In this document: piece after piece, positions 1 to 10,565 of the stretch
Layout of the letters: every line of letters begins with the position of its first letter
Position numbering within the stretch: the first letter of the stretch is position 1
From: Stenogyne calaminthoides
Taxonomy: Eukaryota; Streptophyta; Magnoliopsida; Lamiales; Lamiaceae
NCBI GenBank assembly: GCA_037126765.1
Contig: JBBCBC010000024.1
Coordinates: 14,233,554 to 14,297,553, forward strand
Direction of reading: 5' to 3'
DNA length: 64,000 nucleotides
Position numbers and translations under genes: made by a program
Notes under the pieces: generated by a model
What the model saw: only the letters and a program-made list of their open reading frames with translations
Database searches by the model: none
Told to the model about the DNA's origin: nothing

Positions 1-333
1 ATGCACTAGTGTAATCTCTAGGTCAAGACAAACCAATCTGAGCCTTACACCTCAACCTTTCGCGATGGTTGTTCATTTCCATCTAGGTCGTGAATGGCGT
101 ACTTTTAAGTTACAAGGGACTGTTAATTTAATCTTCGTGATCTGGTATCACTAAATTAACTACAAAGATGTAACACGTCATTTAATTATTGAACAGCTTA
201 TGCAAAGAAATATATATAACATTCAATCATATTTAAAGCATTATTGATAAACAATTTATTTCAGTAAATAAGTCTGAGAATTCAGTTTCGATTATACAAA
301 GTAAAAGCATACTTTTCAGTATAATCCCAACAG
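1..333 (-). repeat. Partial D-type LTR, inverted, cut by the window edge
   Basis: Read on the minus strand this begins TGTTGGGATTATACTG at 333 and follows the left half of the D 5' LTR at 44486 onward, including the AAGTATGCTTTTACTTTG segment and the GGTGATACC segment. Its start abuts the G pol reading frame at 334, so it marks an LTR or element inserted into G RNase H. The other end and the TSD lie outside the window. Confidence 0.8.
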
Positions 334-956
334 GCCTGATATTACTTTTGCTGTTGGGATATGTGCAAGATACCAAGCCAATCCTAAGGCTAGTCACATG
401 GAAGTTGTCAAAAAGATCCTGAGATATCTTAAAGGCACAGTGAATAGAGGATTATGGTATCCAGCTGATGATAACCTTGAACTAATTGGTTATTTAGATG
501 TTGATTATGGTGGTTGTAGAACTTACAGGAAGTCCACCTCAGGAACTTGTTAATTTCTTGGAAATGAACTGATATCCTGGTTCTCTAAAAAACAAACTTG
601 ATTCTTGCAACCAAAGAGTAATCAAGTCGAATACATGGTCGCAAAAGGTTGCTTTTGCACAAATTCTTTGCTCGCATAAACAATTGAGGGATTATAAGAT
701 TATGGCCAATGAAGTACCTATATTTTGTGATAATAATAGTTCAATTGTTATTATACAAAATCCTGTATTGCACATCAGATGCAAACATGTTGATATTAGA
801 CATCATTTCATTAGAGACCATGTTGAGAAGAAAGATATCAGGATGGAGAGAATTCATACTGATAAATAGAAAGCTGGTATTCTTACTAAGCCTTTAGCCG
901 AGTCAAGATTTCAGGAACTATCAGTAGAATTAGGTATGTTGGATCCAGGTGAATGA
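334..956 (+). pseudogene. G element pol 3' end: RT tail and RNase H
   Basis: This is the C-terminal end of a copia polyprotein, which makes the cDNA and removes the RNA strand inside the virus-like particle. The frame opens with PDITFAVGICARYQANPK and continues with the KKILRYLKGTVNRGLWYP block, the STSGTC segment, the MVAKGC segment (usually MAA...E), PIFCDNNSSI and the DIRHHFIRDHVEKK block that ends copia RNase H. It aligns closely with A1 RNase H at 7812-8432. Two in-frame stops follow STSGTC and KKQT, and there is a frameshift near 660. The frame ends at TGA 954, earlier than in A1, which goes on for about 25 residues to TSWLRN. A D-type LTR cuts it at 333, so the RT proper lies to the left of the window. 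Confidence 0.85.
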
Positions 957-1376
957 GATCACTGAAGGGAGAAGTCCTTCAGGTGCATGAAGGTATTCAA
1001 GGAAGAATAACTCAAGACAAAATAGTCTCAGGATGGAAACTGAGACTCACTATAATTTTGTCATTGCCAGTATTTAGTAAGGTTAAATATTCAATTAATC
1101 CTGAAAGTAATATCCGCACATGCATTAACTCACATCATTTATTTCACTCAGTATTCATTTGAAATAAATGACAAAAGACCTGAATTTTAAGCGGGAATGT
1201 TTGGAAGATTTCTATTGGTTGAGAATTGAGGTGCAGACGAAGAGTTGTCTCGATTAGAGTGAAACATCATTTTATCACCCTAATTGCTTCTAGCTATTCA
1301 AATACATCAGATCAATAGCCTATAAATAGCAAATCCTCGAAATTAATCCAACCATTCAGATTAAATCTCAACCGTA
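957..1376 (+). other. G spacer between RNase H and ORF3
   Basis: No ORF here is supported. By position and short matches (an ATCCGCA...GCATTAA segment) it corresponds to the spacer between RNase H and ORF3 in A1 (6983-7811) and A2. It holds the TATA box for ORF3. Confidence 0.55.
1315..1330 (+). promoter_or_regulatory. Candidate TATA box for G ORF3
   Basis: TATAAATA at 1321-1328 lies about 240 bp upstream of the first ATG of G ORF3 once the B2 insertion is removed. A1 and A2 have TATA-like motifs at a similar distance (285-295 bp) from their ORF3 starts. B2 inserted 53 bp downstream of this box, in the presumed leader. Confidence 0.5.
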
Positions 1377-1381
1377 CTTTT
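1377..1381. repeat. Left target-site duplication of B2 (CTTTT)
   Basis: CTTTT here matches CTTTT at 60228-60232, immediately outside the opposite ends of the B2 LTRs. It fixes the B2 insertion point in G. The B2 LTR end at 1382 reads TTTTGGAA where TGTTGGAA is expected. Confidence 0.85.
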
Positions 1382-1845
1382 TTTTGGAATATAGAGGCAC
1401 GTAAACACGTAATAAATGCACAACAAAATTAAATAGTTCAACAACAATGAACAGTTAATTGCATAAATGAGTTCGAATAATCATAACGAGAAATCTTACA
1501 ATAATTCGATATCATATTTATCAACTACGGTATCCACGTAATCCCCGTTGATAAATTTGCACAGATTTGCCAGCGTTTAATCTGAGATGGAATTTGCTAG
1601 GAAAATTCCTATTCTAAATTTTATGGAGAAACTAGATTTTCTTGTTGTAGTAAATAATGAATCCAGAGAAGTCATATATATAGGGAGAGATTGACTTAAA
1701 TCTTAAGCCATCTTTATTGGGAAGATAATTACTAATCTTGCAAAACAAAATCTCCATAAATTAAATATTAAATTCAATTTAATACTTAATCAACAAACTA
1801 TAATCCGTACACGGGAGTTACTTGTTGTGTGACCCATAGGCCCTC
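1382..1845 (-). repeat. B2 3' LTR, distal (U5-side) piece
   Basis: It matches 58683-59280 of the B2 5' LTR, starting GGAATATAGAGGCAC. Relative to that copy it lacks roughly 120 bp of AT-rich sequence (59055-59185 in the 5' LTR; junction near 1752). It is cut at 1845 by A1. Confidence 0.9.
1841..1845. repeat. Left target-site duplication of A1 (CCCTC)
   Basis: CCCTC is repeated at 51795-51799. The undisturbed target can be read in the B2 5' LTR near 59278 as GGCCCTCATATATCG. Confidence 0.95.
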
Positions 1846-3290
1846 TGTAGGTCCTGAATGGGTTTTAGTAAGGCAGAAGTCTAGAGGGGAGGGGTGAATA
1901 GACTTCTGAAACTTTTCGTGAGATCAGGTGTGAATAGAAAGTTTCCCGATTAGAGTGCGAGTGAATCAGTATGGACTGATATCCAACTTACTGATCACTT
2001 GGGAGCAGATCAGTTCGGTGTCTATCACCCTAACTGAAGTTTCCTGAAATAGATTCTAACTTTTCTGAAACAGATCAGATGACGAAGTGCCAAACCGATC
2101 AGATCACCTGCTTGATGCAGATCTGATCCATACTTAGAATATGCATGTTAACTTTTAACAAGTAGTGGTGTTCAGGTAGTGTAAAACAGATAACGCACAC
2201 AAGATTTATAGTGGTTCGGACAACTTGTCCTACGTCCACTCTTCCCTATCAGCAAGGGCACCAACTAACTATCCGGACTTAGATTAATGTGTTAGTCCAA
2301 CACAGTACAATAGATGTTTCAAGAGTTCTCACTCAACCAATCTCAGAAATTAGAACTAGAAACCCTATTCGGAAATCTTGCTAAACAAACTTTACCTAAC
2401 ACTTGGTTTGGGTATAAGATTTGAGTTGTTCCGACTGGAATTCTATCCTAGTATTTGAGTAGCCTAAAGCTAAAGAATAAGAATTCTTGCTAAGATCTAT
2501 GAGATGAACACTTAGAAATATTCTTGAGTTATTGGTGTTATTTGTGCGGAAATAGCTTGTGTTTAAGTTTGAGTATAATTTCCGTAACCTTACTCTGAAG
2601 GTTTGATCCCATATATATAGGAACAAAATTTAATTAGCTGTTGGAGAGAAATTTGAATTTCGGTATATTTAAGGTAAGTATGCAGGTCTGATTTGACGTG
2701 CTCAAAGGCGGCATGGCTAAATGCGTGCTTCGTCGTCCTTTATAGTCATTTGACTCTGAACCGCTTTGTCCTGCAATATCAGTTCCGTACGTACGTGTCT
2801 CACTCTCATTGGTTGTCAAGTACACTTTTTCGTCGCTAGATTCACCAACTTAGGTTGACATTCTTATTGTCTGATAGACTTGTACGCCTTGAGTAAATAC
2901 TTGCGTGTTACCTGATTGAACTGACCTGGTCAGTTACAACTGATCTGTCTACCTGGTTGAGTCTTCTGATGCAAGTTGTCTTAGCTCAACTTACTGACTC
3001 ATCTGGTGTTCTTCTGATTTAGGTCTTCATAAGGTCTTCTGGTCTTCAAGTCTTCTGAGTCTTCTGCTTGATGTCTCACCTGACTTCCTGACTTATCTTA
3101 TCTTCTGATCTGACTTACCTTATACATATTGAGTTCCCCCTCAATATGTGACCTATTTATTACATCAGCTGTCTATACAACTCAGCTGGTCATCCTATTT
3201 TTATATCTAAGTCATCACCAGCTAACAGGTCTGACTGGTCCTATTACATCTGTTTTGGAACTTCCATCAAAACTATAAATTTCCCAATAA
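1846..3290 (-). repeat. A1 3' LTR
   Basis: On the plus strand it starts TGTAGGTCC and ends TTTCCCAATA (expected CCCAACA). It pairs with the 5' LTR copy at 43211-51794 (about 1500 bp when D is removed). It contains a TATA-like TATATATAGG (about 2612-2622 in plus coordinates), a perfect 10-bp hairpin with loop TTCCCC at 3124-3149, and dense GAAGAC/CAGAAG repeats (3010-3075) that read as GAAGACTCAGAAGACT in element orientation. Confidence 0.95.
3124..3149. promoter_or_regulatory. Hairpin with TTCCCC loop in A1 3' LTR
   Basis: The arms ACATATTGAG and CTCAATATGT pair perfectly over 10 bp around the loop TTCCCC (GGGGAA in element orientation). The A1 5' LTR copy at 51629-51654 keeps the stem with loop TTCCTC. 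The A2 LTR copies at about 11943 and 24992 are less perfect. Confidence 0.6.
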
Positions 3291-3306
3291 TTTCCCCCTT
3301 TTTGAT
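3291..3306 (-). promoter_or_regulatory. A1 polypurine tract
   Basis: On the minus strand the sequence just before the 3' LTR reads CAAAAAGGGGGAAAT. This is the expected place and composition of the plus-strand primer for reverse transcription. A2 has the equivalent at 12122-12137. Confidence 0.85.
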
Positions 3307-3508
3307 TGAACCAAAACAGTTAATCAGAAAAACAGATAACATAAAATGTAAAGAACACAAACAAGAAACAGAAGAAAATGAGTTGTTGTCTTAAGATTAG
3401 AAAGCTAATGCATTTCATTTATGAGGATTTGTCATTTACAAGTACAATGAAATAGCAAGCAGAATTTCCTAAAAATCTGATCCTAAGAAACAGTCTTCTG
3501 ATCTCTTC
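3307..3508 (-). other. A1 3' untranslated stretch between ORF3 and polypurine tract
   Basis: About 200 bp, T-rich in element orientation, with no ORF. The same spacing (about 200 bp) separates ORF3 from the polypurine tract in A2. Confidence 0.5.
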
Positions 3509-6500
3509 TCAGATATCAATTATCCTCTGGCTGGGAGGGATCTCAAAGATCTTATACATTCGTTCCAGAAGTTCTCTTATCGTGTCTTCTTCAATGATAT
3601 CTCCTCTTTCAGCAAATTCGAAGAACATTTTCTTAAAAGCAACTAGGTCAAATGTCTGATTTGGCCTGAGAGGAGGAGTATTGGGCTCAGATCTGGGTGC
3701 AGTTGGCACCAGCATCATGATCTTCCCTTCGTGCATTACTGCATTGTAGAATCGTTCATACTTCGTCTCCAGCCAATTCAGAAAGTTAGCATTAAACTTA
3801 CTTTGGTCTTATTCTTATGGCAGCTTCTGAAGAATGTACACGTCAACCAGCCAGTCAGTCTTGATCCTATTCCACTCTGGCACCAGGTCCTGACGACATA
3901 TCAGAATGCTCAACATCGGAGCAGGCAAGGCTCTTACTTCCCAGTCAATTTCTTCAGCAGCAATAGCTTTTAATCTATATCGTCTGACATACCTCATATC
4001 CTGTCCAGCTACTTCCAGAAGTTTCTTCCTCTTGACTACTTCATCCATCACTTTTTGTCTTTTGGCTCGCTCTTCTTGCTCTCTTATCTGTTCTTTAGAC
4101 AACATCAATTCTGACCTGGTCACAACTATTTTTTGCATAGTTGTTTTTACCTGCTTCCCTTTCAGTTGTTTCCTCTTTTCAGCCTCTGCTTCTGCAGCTT
4201 CTTCTGCTTCTAGCCTCTTTGCCAACTTTAGACTTCTTGATTGGTCTTCTTTGTTGATCCTCTTTAGAACAGTTGAGGAGAAGTCATCAATCTTGTCAAC
4301 TCGAGCTGTGAGTTCTCACATGGCCTTGTCCTGTATCTCATGCTGCTTGTTGTGTTCTTCAATCAACGTGAATAGTTCAGCTAGTTCAGTATCTTGGACC
4401 TCGATTTTTTTTTTTCTGATAGCAGGAGCAGGAGTAGCAGTTATCATAACTAGAGAACCTGTTTCGGTAGCCTATTTTTCTGATCCATCTCCTCCCCCCT
4501 TTTTGGTTGCATCAAAAAGGTGTGAGAACTTTCTTTCCAGGTTAACAAACAACCCGATTAACTCATGTTTCAGCTCCTCTACCTCCAAGGGTGTGATATG
4601 GACAAAAGAGGTAGGTTTAGCTGGTCCAAGCATTCTTGTCACAACATTCTCAAGAGATGTTTTGGCCTTGCTCATGGAACTCTCGAATCTTCTCCATGCA
4701 GCATCGAAACTGGTATCAACTTGTACGAGAGACTGGTATCAACTTATATACTTCTTTGAAAATAATTCTCACCTCAGATAGGGATGAAGCCTCAACTCCA
4801 AGCTTCTGAATGAGCAGCTCTACCCTCTTCATTTCTCTCTCAGCAACCTTAGTGTGCATATCTGCCAGTTTTGCTGCTGTGTGATTCCTCTCAGATTCAA
4901 CCAATGGTCTGGTTCTCTCCTCCATCTGATTCATCAGAGTGATTGCCAGAGCGTTGAATTGAGTTTCCACAGTTGCCTTTACCCCATCTTGAATAGTCGT
5001 CGAAATAAGATCTAGGGTCTCAGGTGGAATCATAGCCATTTTCTAAGATGTTTGTGCCTCACCAGCTAAAGTCTCATCTGCCCCACCCACAGCTAGTTCA
5101 TCGGTACCATGCTCAGATTCAACATATTGTTGAGCGACATCCCAAAACATCTGATCGGTCTCCTCAACATCTGGATAACCTAACTTCATATTTACCAACC
5201 ACGCAACATCCTCATCTGAAGCCAATTTTGCAGCACTCTATGTCCACAAATTCTGCATTCCCCAATGCCTCTAGTATAATCAAAAAGTCCTTAATGTCTT
5301 GTAGCCTGATATCCCTCCAGAACAGGATATCAGCTACCTGCTGCCTGACCCCTGGGCGTTCGACCAGATGGGAGAAGTTCTTGTTCAAGTAATTCTCAAC
5401 CCTTCTCCTTAGAAATTTGATCATCGGGTGCACCTCCTCAGGTGAATCGGGTTCTAGTATGTTTCTGGTGTTGAACGGGTTATGGGCTATAGAAACAAAT
5501 ATTGCTTTCTATCTGTCTGTTTGGATTTGTGGAGTTGGTTCTCTGAATGGCTCTCGGTTGGGTTCTGTCAGGTTGAGGTTGTTCAGGTGAGGGTTGTTCT
5601 GGTTGAACATGTTCTGGTTGTATGGGACAGGGTTGTTTGACGGGTGAGGGTGGCTTGGATTTTTTTGGGGTAGGTGATGGAGATTTTGAAGTAGGTGTTT
5701 TGGTGATCTGGGTGAAAAGAGAGCTCAGGTGAGCAGAATCAGATGGCTCTGATTCTTCCTGAACCTCTTCACCCCTTCCTTCCTCTTCTCCTCGTTTGCC
5801 TTCTCCTTCCAAGGCCTTTTCTGCCTCCCTCTCTTCTGCTATAACAGGTGCTTTCTCAATGCTGACATGTTCAGAGCCTGCAATAGTTTCTTCACCAGCC
5901 TTCTCCACCAATGGCTCCTCAGCTATCATCTCCGCTGATTCCAATATCTCCACATCACTGTCTTCATTAATCAACCCGTAAAATGGCATTCTGTTCTCTT
6001 CGGAAGCATGGATGTGAGCTTTTTCTGCTTCTTCTCACTCACATCTTCAGCTTTGCGAGCTGGTCTGGTTGCCATCTGCTTTCTTTTCAGGGGTTTCTTG
6101 CGAGGTTGACCCTGGGCCTCTGATTTCACAGATGAAGCTTGTTCCTTGTCATTTTTTATTTTAGGCACGTAGGGCACATGATCATCATCTCTCTGGCCTG
6201 GAATCTCCGTATCTTTCCACAGGATAACCTTATTCTTCATCAATATTGCTTCCTCCCTTGTTCTGACCATCTGTGATTTGGGATTTTGTCGGCCAGAATG
6301 ATGAAAACCTTATGAATGTTGCAAATTTTCTTCGACAACACTACCTGATTCTTCTCATCAACCATGAACTTGACTGTTTCTTGCAGCAATCGGTGTTTGA
6401 AGTGTCCCAACCAGTTCATGTCTTGAGCCTTTTCGATTATTGCGGTCATTACCCATTGCTTCTACTAGGTTAGTGTATCAGGACTGAAAGTTATCCCCAA

Positions 6501-6982
6501 GATTACCTTTGAGACTATCTCAAACAATAATCAGTATTTCCTCTTCAAATATGGTTGCTTCACATTAGTCACTTGATCTATGTTTGCTGGTCTAAGTAGA
6601 ACCTTCTGTAAATATTCTTTGTCGCTCCTGCTGTGAATTTATCAGGAGCATTTCTTCCCACTGGTAGATCAAAGATTCTTCGCAGATCATCATTTGAAAC
6701 TTCGATCGATGTTCCCCCAACAGATGATATGAGCTCCTTGTTGGCAGTTTCCTTCAGATTCCGCAAGAATTCCAAGGAATCAATTGTATATACATTATCC
6801 AAATGTCTATAGTAAAATTGTTCTAACCCAGAAGCTCGAATGCAATCCAGGATTTCAAGTGATTTTGGGTCTGTTGTCGCTGTGAAGTTGACATACTTTT
6901 CATCTATGATATCTTTTACCATAGATGCATAGTTGCATACTTCATTTGTGGCTATTAAGTTGCAATTTCTACAGATATACAA
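3509..6982 (-). pseudogene. A1 ORF3: long helical/coiled-coil protein of unknown function
   Basis: This is a third gene downstream of RNase H. The region spans about 1157 codons, with several stops and frameshifts. The N-terminal piece (6578-6982) has the EVCNYASMVKDIIDEK start and a SIEVSNDDLRRIFDLPVGRN block; the latter recalls the plant transposon-associated hypothetical proteins with an I.L....L..I..LP..G pattern. Next comes a KRKY-LLFEIVSK block with TFSPDTLT (about 6440-6560), then MNWLGHFKHRLLQE. The middle is basic (KKPLKRKQMATRPARK) then acidic and Pro/Gln-rich (5480-5989). The C-terminal part (3815-5039) is long alpha-helix or coiled coil, ending with PPLRPNQTFDL...EIPPSQ. No signal peptide or transmembrane segment is visible. 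Related copies are in A2 and G. The function is unknown; a structural or env-position protein is inference only. Confidence 0.75.
4491..4506 (-). promoter_or_regulatory. Internal purine tract inside A1 ORF3
   Basis: On the minus strand it reads ACCAAAAAGGGGGGAGG, encoding TKKGGG of the FDATKKGGGDGSEK segment. It closely resembles the real polypurine tract at 3291-3306 and recurs at the equivalent place in A2 (13241-13254) and G (62826-62841). It could be a second plus-strand initiation site, or only coding constraint. Confidence 0.45.
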
Positions 6983-7261
6983 CCATAATCAGGTTTATAA
7001 ATACGTACAATACTTGAGCAAATCGTAAAGCATTAACATTAAGCATTTAATTTAGACACATAAACAGTACACATACATACAACATATAACCCTAACGCAT
7101 AAGATATATGATCAGTATACCCAAAGTAAACAATTACTAGAAAAACGATTTGAGAGTTTGCCGATAAAGATTGAAATTGCTAGTGTAGATTTGAAAACTT
7201 TGTGGGTAAGTTTGGTAAATTGAGAGTGATAACACAAAAGGTTTTTAGAAAATAGGTTTAG

Positions 7262-7274
7262 GGTTTAAATAGGT
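7262..7274 (-). promoter_or_regulatory. Candidate TATA box for A1 ORF3
   Basis: On the minus strand CCTATTTAAACCC lies about 285 bp upstream of the ORF3 start at 6982. A2 (15810-15818) and G (1321-1328) have equivalents. No transcript evidence is available. Confidence 0.4.
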
Positions 7275-7698
7275 GGGAGGGAAAATATTTTGCATGAATT
7301 TTTTAGTGTACTTGAGTATGCGTGTTTTAAAATGGACAAACAAGATTAAGCTGTTGAAAAGTAATTAAATCGTGCGGTTAAGGATTTAAAGCGGCAAAAT
7401 TTTGGACTTAAAAACTCGAAATAAATGTATTTAATACATAAATCCCACATCCGCATTTAATGCTTGCGGCATGACGTTATAAAGTAATGTGCACAGTAAT
7501 GATCATACGGACAAGATAAGTTTAGATAAGTAGAATCAGAAAATGTATCTGACTGATTGATATTGTAACCAATCAGTTATCACTTGGTCGAGTCTGGTTT
7601 GTCTGATTCCTGTTGATCTTACTGATTGTAACCTATTTCTCATAATTTTCCCAACAATATCCCACTCTCCTGATCAGTATCACCTGATCCCATTTTAT

Positions 7699-7722
7699 CA
7701 GTTGAAGTTCCCCCTTCAACTG
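7699..7722. promoter_or_regulatory. Perfect hairpin with TTCCCC loop upstream of A1 ORF3
   Basis: The arms CAGTTGAAG and CTTCAACTG form a perfect 9-bp stem around TTCCCC, the same loop as in the LTR hairpin at 3124-3149. A second, less compact copy at 7771-7795 has arms AGTTGAAG and CTTCAACT. A2 has an 11-bp version at 16244-16271. Confidence 0.6.
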
Positions 7723-7811
7723 TTAGTCCTTTTCGATAAGTTCCCAACTGATCAGTTATCCTAACTGATCAGTTGAAGTTCCCCCTTCTTCAACTAATCC
7801 TCCTTACCTGG

Positions 7812-9583
7812 TCAGTTTCTTAACCAACTGGTCTTGGAGACTAATCCACCAAAGAATTCTTGTACATTTTCTCCCAAGTCCAGAAGCCCTGACTCAACTG
7901 ATTGTTCTCTGAACCTGACTTCAACTAGTGGCTTGTTTAAGATATCAGTCCTTTGCTTATTAGTATGGATCTTTTCTATTCTGATATTCTTCTTTTCAAC
8001 ACGATCTCCGATGAAATGATGTCTGATATCCAAGTGCGTGCATCTTGTTTGTAGAACTGGGTTATGTGTGAATACAAAATCACTATTACAGTCACAGAAT
8101 ATAGGCACATTCGTAGCTAAAATGTTATAATCCCTCAGCTGCTGACTAAGCCAGAGCAGTTGGGAGCAACAACTTCATGCGGCCATGCATTCTACTTCAG
8201 TAGTAGATGTGGCAACAAATGTCTGTTTCTTTGATCACCAAGAGATCAGTTTACTTCCCAGGAACTGACATGTACCTGAAGTTGATTTTATGTCTAATCT
8301 GAAACCTCCATAATTAGAATCAGAGTACCCACTAAGCTCTAGATAATCATCAGATGGGTAGAATACACCCAGGTTTACTATTCCCTTCAGATACTTAAGA
8401 ATCCATTTAGCTGCTTCCAGGTGGCTTTGCATTGGATTTGCCTGAAATCTGGCACATACACCTACTGCAAATGTTATATCTGGTCTACTGGCAGTCAGGT
8501 ATAATAGAGATCCAATGAGAGCCCTATACTCTTTCTGATTAGTTTATAGACCATTCTCGTCTGGATCCATCTTAAAGGATGTCATCAAGGGAATTCTGGC
8601 AGTCTTGCAGTTCTGAATTCCATACTTAGCCAACAAATTTCCCTTCGTACTTTGTCTTACCTGAAGACCAAAAAAGTAGTTCATCTGACCCATCATGGAC
8701 ACCTCGAATTTCCCTTGCATCAGTTTGCTGAACTTCTCCCATAAGTTCTGATTGGGAGATCTGAAGATAATGTCGTCCACGTAGATCTGAACCATCAGAA
8801 TATCATCTCCATCCTCAAGTCTGAACAAGGTTCTGTCTATAAGTCCCTTAGTGGACCCGTTGTCTATCAAGAACTGGGATGTGTATCATACAAAGCTATG
8901 GGATCTTGTTTCCTTAAACGGAACACCTGATTGCTCATTTCAAAGCCAGGAAGTTGTTCGACATAAACTTCCTCCGCTAGTAACCCATTTAAGAATGCAC
9001 TCTTTACATTCATCTGATATAAAGTAAACCCTCTATGAGCAGCACAAGCCAGAAATAACTGAATGGCTTCCAGGCGAGCGACTGGTGCAAAGGTCTCATC
9101 ATAATCAATCACTTTTGATTGTGAATACCTCTTCACAACAAGTCTTGCCTTGTTTATGGTTATCACATTGTGCTCATCCTTCTTGTTCTTGAAGACCCAC
9201 TAAGTTCCAATCACATCTTGGTGAGTTGGTCTATTACAAAGTTCCCAAACTTGATTCCTTTCAAACTGCTCTAGTTCTTCTTGCATGACAAGTATCCACT
9301 TTGCATCGGCTAGAGCTTCTTCAATAGTGAGGGGCTCCTTGAGAGACAGATAACAACAATACATTGCACTCTTACCAAGTTGATGTCTAGTCTGAACTCT
9401 ATTACTTGGATCTCCGATTATCAGATCAATTGGATGATTTTTCAGCCAAATCTTTCTTGCCTGTGTAGTTTCATCCTGGATGTCATCGTCATCACCTGTA
9501 ATAGAATCACTAGAAACTTGTATAGGGACGTTAGTTGGGTCTACCTGGCAGGGACATATTTCAGCTGATGTTGGAATCATCAA
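7812..9583 (-). pseudogene. A1 pol: reverse transcriptase and RNase H
   Basis: This copies the element RNA to cDNA. From the N-terminal side, 9200-9583 holds the linker with EPLTIEEALADAKW. RT follows with LVVKRYSQ...YDETFAPVARLEAI, QMNVKSAFLNG (about 9000) and the catalytic YVDD of QIYVDDIIF (about 8780). RNase H has KWILKYLKG, SGYSDSNYGG, STSGTCQFLGSKLISW and the terminal DIRHHFIGDRVEKK (about 8030). It ends with TSWLRN near 7812. Stops and frameshifts occur near 8230, 8545, 8870 and 9190, so it cannot make one polyprotein now. The catalytic YVDD is intact. It continues upstream as integrase. Confidence 0.9.
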
Positions 9584-9693
9584 ATGTTGTTTTATATCTG
9601 TCTGAACATCAGGTGTTCCCCCTGAACCAGATGGTTCAATTCTTCTTTATCTCACTATACCAAATTTCTTCATTGATGTGTTATGCGTACCTT

Positions 9694-10560
9694 TTAGTTT
9701 AATTGACCTGGTGAATCGTCAAGATCAAAGTTGGAAATATACACTGTAACGTGATCTGATTTCTTTTCTTTGATACTCAACTGATCCATTTTCTGAGCAT
9801 CAGGTACTTGTTGATCTGGTACGGCATGTTCTGAGGCAGATTTCTCCTGTTCAGATGTTGACTCATCAAAGACCACGTGAGGTGTTTCTTCAACAACTAG
9901 AGTTCGCCTATTGAATACCCTGAAGGCCTTGCTGGCTGAGGAATATCCTAAGAATATATACCTCACCCGACTTAGCTTCAAAGGTTTTCAACTGATTCTT
10001 CCCATTGTTGTGAATAAAACACTTGCACTCAAAAACATGAAAGTAAGAAACACAAGATTTTCTGTCCTTCCACATTTCATAGGGTGTTTTGAAGTGAATC
10101 TTAGTCAGTGTTGATTGCTTCTGCCCAAAAACTGTTTGGAGTTGCATGTTCAGCCAACATTGTGTGGGCAACTTCTTTGAGTGTTATGTTCATTCTTTCT
10201 GCTACACCATTCTTTTGTGGTGTTCTGGAGGCTAATGTTTCATGTTGTATCCCAAACTCCTTGCAAAAATCAGATATGAAAGAATTCAAGAATTATGTTC
10301 CCTTATCGGATCTGATTTTTACAATACAAACACCTTTCTCATTCCATAGTCTTTTGAGCAGCTCAGGTATCTTTGTTATAGTTTCATTCTTCTTGTATAA
10401 GAATACAACCTAGGTGAATTTGGAGAAGTCATCCACAATCACCAGAGTGTATTTGAGTCCGCTGAAACTGAGTGGTGTAATTGGTCCAAAAAGATCCATG
10501 TGGAGCACTTGCAATACTCTACTAGATGGTGGTGAAGGAATCCCTTTGAATGAAGCCTTG
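9694..10560 (-). pseudogene. A1 pol: integrase core and C-terminal region
   Basis: The retrotransposon integrase inserts the cDNA. After the A2 insertion point (10561) the minus frame resumes with LQVLHMDLFGPI (first catalytic Asp). It continues with YTLVIVDDFSKFT, IRSDKGT (second Asp), and the RTPQKNGVAER block that carries the catalytic Glu region. The C-terminal part (9694-9981) has RYIFLGYSSASKAFRVFNRRT. In-frame stops follow KFT and KGT, and there is a frameshift near 10100. The N-terminal HHCC portion is 14.6 kb away at 25171-25530 because A2 split the gene. Confidence 0.9.
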
Positions 10561-10565
10561 ACTTG
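10561..10565. repeat. Left target-site duplication of A2 (ACTTG)
   Basis: It is matched by ACTTG at 25171-25175. Across the gap the A1 reading frame is continuous, and the uninterrupted homologous site in A2 is near 20548. Confidence 0.95.

Larger units (their letters stand above)
6983..7811 (-). other. A1 spacer/leader between RNase H and ORF3
   Basis: There is no supported ORF in these 830 bp. It contains TGATCAG-rich repeats, two C-loop hairpins (7699-7722 and 7771-7795), a TATA-like motif at 7264-7272, and an AT-rich stretch just before ORF3. Comparable spacers exist in A2 and G. Confidence 0.6.

Noticed and set aside
3906..4781. 291-codon plus-strand ORF
   Set aside because: It is an antisense shadow of the coiled-coil part of A1 ORF3. 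Its Ser/Leu-rich composition mirrors the Glu/Lys-rich true frame.
3509..6982. Classifying ORF3 as a viral envelope gene
   Set aside because: No signal peptide, transmembrane helix or furin-like site is visible in any of the three copies; position alone is not enough.
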